DNA from: Heterocephalus glaber
Taxonomy: Eukaryota; Chordata; Mammalia; Rodentia; Bathyergidae
DNA: 64,000 bases
Direction: 5' to 3'
NCBI RefSeq assembly: GCF_000247695.1
Contig: NW_004624795.1
Span: forward strand, 4,625,961 to 4,689,960
Shown here: one piece after another, positions 57,431 to 64,000 of the stretch
Position numbering within the stretch: the stretch's first letter is position 1
Layout of the letters: every line of letters starts with the position of its first letter
Made by a program: the position numbers and the translations under genes
The notes under the pieces: generated by a model
Database searches by the model: none
The model's input: the letters and a program-made list of their open reading frames with translations, nothing else
What the model was told of the DNA's origin: nothing

Positions 57431-58155
57431 TTTTTTTTTTTTGTACTGGGAATCAAACTCTGGACCTTTCCCTTTCGAGGCAGGCGCCAGAACTATGGGA
57501 GTCATTTTTGACTGTGCACCCTCCAGTTGTTTCCAAACTCCTTCTAATCTGCGACCTGTGACTATTTGTGAAACAAATGCTTTCCAGATAGAAAATCTGT
57601 CTGAACAGAAAATGTGCACTTGTAAGTTGGGCATGGTGGTGCACACTTGTGACCTCAGCACTCAGGAGGCTGAAGCAGGAAGACTGCCTCGAGTTCGAGG
57701 CCAGCCTGGGCTACATAGTGAGTTTGAGGCCAGCATGAAATACACAGCGAGATACTGTCTCAAAAAACAAAAAAATCTGGGTCGGGGATTTAGCTCAGTG
57801 GTTCCACCACCTGCCTTGCAAGTGCAAGGTCTCGAGATTGATCCCTGGTACCAAAAAATAAAAATAAATTTATAAAAAAAAAGAGACACGGGGGCCAGGG
57901 ATTTAGCTCAGTGGTTTTGTCGCCTGCTGCGCAAGCGCAAGGACCTGAGTTCAATCCCCGGTGCCAAAAACAAAAACTAAACTAAAAAAAAAAAAAAAGA
58001 GAGAGAGAAAGACACTGTCTCAAAAAAAAAAAGAAAAAGAAAATGTGAACTTGTGCCACCCAAGCAGTGAGCACGAGTTTCATTTTTATTTTCTTAGGTA
58101 CTGTGCTTGTAAGGCAGGCAATGATGGCTCCACTGAGCTAAATCCCCAGCCCCAC
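57431..58155. mobile_element. four ID elements and a B1
   Basis: ID minus 57431-57494 (3' truncated, flanked by TGGGAGTCATTTTT); B1 with duplication 57629-57770; ID plus 57778-57856 and 57888-57985; ID minus 58094-58153 (shortened, flanked by AGTTTCATTTTTA). Confidence 0.85.
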
Positions 58156-58411
58156 AAGTTTCATTTTTAAAGGAAGGCTGGCCTTGAATTCCGGATGATC
58201 AAAAGCTGGACTAGTGGAATATGGATGCATTTTTCATTGTACCTGAGATGTGTGCAGAAACATGGCTAACCCTTTTGAGTATGCTGACATGATTAAACTA
58301 AAGGTGTAGCTTTGGCTTAAGAGGCTTCAGTAATCTGGCAAATCTTAAGAGGACACAGCAATGCCTGAAGAAATTCTTAAGGGCTTAAGGTGAAATCAAA
58401 ATAATTAGAGA

Positions 58412-58985
58412 GGGCTGGGAATTTAGCTCAGTGTTTCCACTGCCTGCCTCAAAAAAGTGCAAGGTCCCGAGTTCGAACCCTGGTACCAAAAACAAACAAA
58501 ATGATTACAGGCTGGAGTGTAGCTCAATCTTGCCTACCATGTCCTGGGTTCAATACCCAGCACTGGGGGATAGGGCTCGAACCAGAGAGCTAAATTAAAA
58601 TTACTACATGGGAAACACGACCTAAACATCACACTGCACCCTGAGTGTTACGCATCAATAGGAGCAAGACAAGGGCTGGGGGTTTAGTTTAGTTGTAGGA
58701 TCTAGCTCACCTGCAAGCTCTGAGGCTCTGCTTTCCACTCCCAGCACTGGAAGAAAAGAAAGGGAGGTGTGGGGAGGGAGCCTGGCGGGGGGGTGGGGGT
58801 GGGGGACGGGGACGACAAGCCTGTAATCCTGGCAGGCGGGAGACAGACAGGAGGGTTTCAAGTTCAGGTCCAACCTGGGGAAATTTAGTGAGACCTGACT
58901 CAAAACATGAGAAAGAGCAGAGATGTACGTAGCTCAGTATATCAATACATGCCTACCATGTCCTGGGTTCAACCTCAGCATGGGG
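58412..58985 (+). mobile_element. ID, old ID copies and B1-dID
   Basis: ID 58412-58490; old ID 58509-58566; ID-like 58673-58752; composite 58820-58985. Confidence 0.7.
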
Positions 58986-59480
58986 GGGTGGTTGTTAAAA
59001 TTATGTTTGAAAAAAATTATGACTAAGTTAAATTAAAAGGAGAAACCGAAGCATTCACAGTTAAGAAAACTCAATTACTGACATCAACCTCCCAAATACC
59101 ATAGTTCTGTTAGGCCCTTGAAGTGCTATTATTAAAGGCACAATTTCAGAGACAAATTCGGTCGCCCCCTTCTGGCCAGCAAATCATAAACACTACAGGC
59201 TAGAAAGATTCAATACAAGTTATACAATTCAAATAATGATAGGATCTAAATTTTGTTCCTATTTGCATAACTTTTCCAGTTAACCATGGAAAGGCTATTC
59301 AATTTTTCAACAAAAGCTGCTATTGGGAAATCCTTATTATTCTACACTACACAAAAGACACTGCAGATTTTCCTTTTTGGGGGCAGTAGTGAAGATTGAA
59401 TCCAGGCTTTCAGCCCTTCTTTTATTTATTTTTCTACATCTCACCCCTTTAAAAAAAAATTTTTTTTTTAAATTTTGAGA
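58986..59480. other. unique AT-rich part of CBX1 intron 1
   Basis: No SINE or supported exon seen. Confidence 0.4.
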
Positions 59481-60502
59481 CAGGGCTGGATGTGGTGGCC
59501 CAGGCTTGTAACCTCACCACTCAGGAGACTACAGCAGGAGGATCAGCAGTTTGAAGCCAGCCTGGGCTACATAGTAAGTTCAAAGTCAGCCTGAAGTACA
59601 TGGTGAGACCCTGTCTCAAAAAACAAACCAACAGGCAGAATTTTGAGACAGGGTCTGGCTTATTTGCCCAGCTGAGATCTTTCAATCTTCCTGCCTCAGC
59701 CTCCCAGAGTGCTGGGATTAATGGCATGTGTCACCTCTCTCCTTCATTTCAAAGGGGGATAGATGGTAATTCATACAGGCAGCTTCAGCCTGCACATTTC
59801 ATTGTCCCTAACTAAGGTGTCTCCAGCTAACACCTGTAGGAGTTCAGGACTGGACAGGGTTCACAGTAGAATGTGCCGAGTGGGAACCAAGGGATTCCTG
59901 GCCATCTTTTTTATTTTGAGACAGGTCTCACAAAGCTGCCCAAACTGGACTTGAATTTGCAATCCTCCTGCCCCAGTAGTCCTGGGATTACAGGTGTGCA
60001 TGTGCCACTACACCTGGTTTAAATTTTTCAAAAAACATCCAGGGTGTGGCTTAGTAGTAGATGGCTTGCCTAGTGTGCCGAGGGCCTTCTTTTAATTTTT
60101 ATTGTGAAACAGGGTCTCACTAAATTGGCGATGCTGGGCTTACATTTGCAATCCTCTGGACCAAGTCTCCCAGAGTGCTGGGATCATAAGCATGCACCAC
60201 TATGCCCAATTTTTAAAAAAAACAAACTGGGCCGGGGATTTAGCTCAGTGGTTCTGTTGCCTGCTGTGCAAGCACAAGGTCCTGGGTTTGATCCCCCGTA
60301 CCAAAAACCAAACAAACAAATTAGGTAATAAAAAAAAACTCACAAAACTTTTTTTCAAGATCACTTTTGAGGGGAGGGTGGATATGATCACAAAGTTGTA
60401 AGTAGTTGTAAGGTGTGGTGCCACATGCCTGTAACCCCAGTACTAAGCAGTGGATAGAGTTCAAGGCCAGTCTGGGCTACAGAACTGATCCTGTCTCGAA
60501 AA
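59481..60502. mobile_element. B1 cluster with one ID
   Basis: B1 plus 59481-59620; B1 minus 59640-59735, 59907-60017 and 60097-60210; ID plus 60230-60305; B1 plus 60412-60502. Confidence 0.8.
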
Positions 60503-60599
60503 AGCAACATGTTATATGCTACAATGAAACTCTGTAATTTGCAAAATTAATATGCACTAATAAAACTACTTATTGGAGAAAAAGGTGACTTTTATTTTA

Positions 60600-60770
60600 G
60601 GGTGCAGGAGACTGAACCCAGGGCTTTATATATGCTCTGCCAGGCAAGTGCTCTACCACTGAGCTACATCCCCAGCTAGAGATCCCCCCTCCCCCTGTAC
60701 TGGCGATCGAACTCAGGACCTTGCACTTGTGAGGCAGCCGAGGTGCCACTGAGTTAAATCCCTGGCCCTT
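60600..60770 (-). mobile_element. old ID then young ID
   Basis: The old form 60600-60678 (CAGGCAAGTGCTCTACCACT) next to the young form 60685-60770 (CTGGCGATCGAACTC) shows the two generations side by side. Confidence 0.85.
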
Positions 60771-61039
60771 AAAGATACCTTTAAAACAGAAAATATTCAG
60801 TAATACAGCTCGCTAAACCCAGAACCTGGGGCCAATGTTAAAATGGTCCATAGCACGGCTATTCGCCTTTCTGCCTTTCTGGTGTGCAATTATTACAAAG
60901 AAAATACAGTGAGCAGAGACCAGACAAGCAAGGCAAGGGCAATGTTTTACTCTGTGGGCATCACAAGTAAGGTAAACTACTCTATAAATGCACATCAAAA
61001 CGTTCTATTGACTAACAAATGAGGTTCCCAGGATGGATC

Positions 61040-61110
61040 TCAAAGCCCCATTCATTCACTCATCACATCTGAATGGCCTACTGTGTGCCAGACGAGGGGC
61101 AGACAGGAAG
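61040..61110 (+). mobile_element. MIR/L2-type fragment
   Basis: CATTCATTCACTCATCACA then CTACTGTGTGCCAGAC matches the familiar MIR/L2 motif. Confidence 0.4.
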
Positions 61111-61203
61111 GATTGCTTATTTTACCCACAAAATAGCCATTAACCTTCTACTCTGCACACTCTGCAGATTACAGGTGTGCCATATTCAAAAAGGAAGAAG
61201 GCT

Positions 61204-62055
61204 AGGAGTGTGGTGGTGCACACCTGTAATCCAGCACTCTGGAGGCTGAGGCAGGAGGACTGGAAGTTTGAACCCAGCCTGAATAACTAAGTGATTTAGT
61301 GAGACGTTGTCATTGTCTCAAAATAAAATTGAAAAAAAAGGGGTTGGGGATACAGTTCAGTAGTAGAGCACCTGCTTAGTATGTGCAAAGCCCTGGGTTC
61401 AACCTCAGTACAAAAAAAAAAAAAGAAAAACGAGGCAAGGGGACCCTTATTTCATACATAATAAAGAAGTCAGAAGCATCAGACTACATGATGTTTACAT
61501 TTTCAGTGAAAACAAACTACTCAGGCTACAGCAGCCAATGAAGAAAAATCATGGGGAAGATGTACCCAAGGGTCTTCCCTACCCTGGAAGGTCATCAGGA
61601 CTCTGGCTCCAATGTGGGCACCTTCACTCAGACCCTTCCCCTGCAGTAAAGGTCTAGGGCAGGACGCACTCACACACCTTGCACCTGGAGGAACCATTCC
61701 AAACTATCCACAGGATTCTTTCTGGCGGTACTGGGATTGAACCTGGAGCCTTCACACTGAGCTACGTCCCCAGCTTTTTTTTTTTTTTTTTTGTACTGGG
61801 GATCAAACTCGGGTCCTAGCGCTTGCACAGCAGGTGGTGGAACCACTGAGCTAAATCCCCAGCTCCTCACCAGCTTTCTAAAAACATTTATTTAGCAGTA
61901 TTGGGGGTTAAACCCCAAGCCTTTGCATTGAGCTGCATCCCCACCCCCCTCACCCAACATTCTCCCTAAATTGACCAGGCTGGGTTCAAACTTGCTATCT
62001 TCCTGCATCAGCCTCCCAGAATTCTGGGATTACAGGCGTGTGCCACTGTGTATGG
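61204..62055. mobile_element. B1-dID and minus-strand ID/B1 copies
   Basis: B1-dID plus 61204-61422; ID minus 61722-61775 (shortened) and 61777-61865; worn ID plus B1 minus 61880-62055. Confidence 0.75.
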
Positions 62056-62250
62056 CTGCTGACATGGTTCTTAACACAAATGAGGGTAGTTTAGTCCTGG
62101 CTGGAAGTTCTAATATAACCTGCTTTGTATAAATTCCACCTCAACTAAATTAAACCAGTACATGTCTAAATATAAAACCAATCTATAAAAACCCTCTTCT
62201 GAAGCTTTGAAAAAGGGGTAAGGTATTTCTCACTTTGTGTTCACCTTTGT

Positions 62251-63036
62251 TTTTTCTTTTTGGTACCGGGGATCGAACTCAGGACCTTGCGCTTTCGAGG
62301 CAGGTGGTGGAACCCCTGAGCTAAATCCCTGGCCTGTGTATTCAACTTTTCCAACAAGAAAAGGTTAGGTAAAAACTTTTAGAGCATGCTGGGTGTGGTG
62401 GCCCATGCCTCTAATCCCAGCACTCTGGAGGCTGAGGCAGGAGGACTGCCCCGAGTTCAGCCTGGGCTACACAGTTCAAAACCAGCCTAAACTACATAGT
62501 GAGACCCTGTCTCAAAACCAAACAAAAAAACCTTTAAGACTTCATCCAGGAAAGGTGGCTTACATCTGTAATCCCAGCAATCTGGGAGGCTGTGGCAGGA
62601 GGATGGAAAGTTCAAGCCCAGCCTGGTAGCCTGACAACATGCTGTCTCAAAAAAGTTTTAAAAAGGGCTGGGGATTTAGCTCAGTGGTTTCACCTCCTGC
62701 TGCGCAAGCGCAAGGACCCGAGTTCGATCCCTGGTACAAAAAAAAAAAAAAGTTAAAAAAGAGCTAGGGACATAACTCATTGCGAAGACTCTGGGTTCAT
62801 TCCCCAGTTATAAAAACAAACCAACAAGCTTTGTACTACAGAGTTAAAGCAAGAGCTTAACTTTTTATTTTTAACTTCCCAAACGAATCATGAAGTGAAG
62901 GCAGAAAACAAAACCAAAGCTTAAGAAGTCAGAACAGGCGGTACGTGCATTCTAGTCCCAGGTGCCCGGGGGCTGAGGCAGGAGGGTTCCAAAAGCCCAG
63001 GGGTTTGCGACCAGCCTGGGGAACATAGCAAGGAAG
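62251..63036. mobile_element. ID, B1, B1-dID split by ID, and B1
   Basis: ID minus 62251-62335; B1 plus 62390-62515; B1-dID 62541-62812 split by ID 62665-62752; worn B1 62936-63036 at the edge of the CBX1 CpG island. Confidence 0.8.
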
Positions 63037-63059
63037 ATCGCATCCAAGAAAGAACCTAA

Positions 63060-63965
63060 AAACCCGCAAAAGTGAAGTTTGGGTCCCATCTTTTCTTCAC
63101 ACCCTACTCCAGCCGCGCCACGACAGGGACCCACCTCGGGGCCAAGGCGACCTTCGCGCTTCACAGAAACGACCTCCGCGCTACTTAACCCTAAAGGTTC
63201 GTCCCACTCCCCAGCCAAGCCGAGCAACTCTCCGACCCTCCTCAATTGCAGATCCGCCGGCCTGGAGCGCGCACCCTGACGGCCCACCCCCTCCTTTCCC
63301 TATTTCCTGGAAGTTACTTCTTCCCACCTCTGCAGCCCAAATTCCTCGAGCAGCGCGGGCAGGGCGACGTCCTCAGGTCACATTCGAAGCTCCGGGTCTG
63401 GCCGTCGGCAGCCCCTGCCGCACACGTCCGAGTGCCCAGCCTGTCGTCTCCTCTTTCCTACAGTGTCCCAGCGCGGTCCCGGGGCCCGCCCCACCCGGCC
63501 CGAGCAGCTTTGTCTCGGGCTACCGGCCCCGCCAGGGGACCCCCAGTGCTCGGCCCACCCTGAGCCCCCGCGCCCCCCTGCTCGGCGCTCCCCGCCGCGC
63601 CTTCTCCAGCCACCCAGCAGTCGGCGCGCGGGAAACCGAGGCGCCTCGCGCCGCCCCGCGCGCACTCCCGCCGCCGCCGCCGCCGCCGCGCCCCCTCCCC
63701 CGCCTCCAGCGGACTCTTCACCTCAGCGCAGCGCCCAACAGTCCGAGAGGAACCGGTGCCGCGCTGCTGGCGCGTCGCGTCTGGCTGGCCGGGGGAGTGG
63801 CGCCCAGGAAAGCAACAAGGCGGGTGGCCGCAGTCGACCCCCAAATTGAAGCGGCGTACCGCAGGCCCCGGCCAACGGCCCTCCTCTCAGCCGAACAAAA
63901 GAGCCTCACACTCTGCGCTGCCCGCCGCCCACAGCGCGCAAGCGCGACGACCCGCCGCAGGGCAC
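63060..63965 (-). promoter_or_regulatory. CBX1: CBX1 CpG-island promoter and candidate untranslated first exon
   Basis: CpG-dense, SINE-free block at the far end of CBX1. A good minus-strand donor, CTGAG followed by GTGAAG, lies at 63722/63721 and could close an untranslated exon beginning near 63.8-63.95 kb. GCGCGCAAGCGCG at 63934-63946 resembles the NRF-1 site. A CCG triplet run lies at 63669-63690. SNX11 would follow to the right by human synteny but is not yet visible. Confidence 0.6.
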
Positions 63966-64000
63966 CATGGGGATGGGGGTGGTGGTGGTGGTGTCTGTCT

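Noticed and set aside
63960..64000. ATG at the right edge as the start of SNX11
   Set aside because: The codons after ATG give Gly/Met/Val repeats unlike the SNX11 amino terminus. SNX11 should begin further right.

Overview
This is nuclear DNA from a placental mammal, almost certainly a non-murid rodent. Three intron-containing genes can be rebuilt exon by exon: COPZ2 (minus strand, about 5.5-13.6 kb, with the microRNA miR-152 in its first intron), NFE2L1/Nrf1 (plus strand, about 25.6-37.4 kb) and CBX1/HP1beta (minus strand, about 41.8-63.9 kb). Gene order and orientation match human 17q21.32. The rodent call rests on very dense B1 (7SL-derived) SINEs, composite B1-dID elements and ID-like tRNA-Ala-derived SINEs. 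From memory of rodent SINE families this mix best fits Castorimorpha (beaver or gopher relatives), but the species cannot be fixed.

Layout. 1-5.5 kb: SINE-rich intergenic DNA plus an orphan GC-rich promoter with TATA and CCAAT boxes near 3.8 kb. 5.5-13.75 kb: COPZ2, nine coding exons giving 210 residues, with a GC-box minisatellite promoter. 13.75-25.5 kb: intergenic, with an inverted L1, a U6-derived tailless retropseudogene, MIR fragments and many SINEs. 25.6-37.4 kb: NFE2L1, with a CpG-island promoter, four canonical coding exons (750 residues), a probable internal promoter made of a CCAAT-box minisatellite feeding a short alternative first exon, and a decayed copy of the exon specific to the TCF11 isoform. 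37.4-41.8 kb: intergenic. 41.8-63.9 kb: CBX1, with a 3' UTR of about 1.2 kb, four coding exons (185 residues), a 15-kb SINE-packed first intron and a CpG-island promoter at the right edge.

The three genes are independent housekeeping or regulatory units. COPZ2 makes a zeta subunit of the COPI coat and carries miR-152. NFE2L1 makes an ER-anchored CNC-bZIP factor that drives proteasome gene expression. CBX1 makes a heterochromatin reader of methylated H3K9. The more unusual material is regulatory and evolutionary: two minisatellites whose units carry a transcription-factor site at near-helical spacing, a phase-compatible alternative NFE2L1 first exon, an exon fossil, and a marked SINE desert across NFE2L1.
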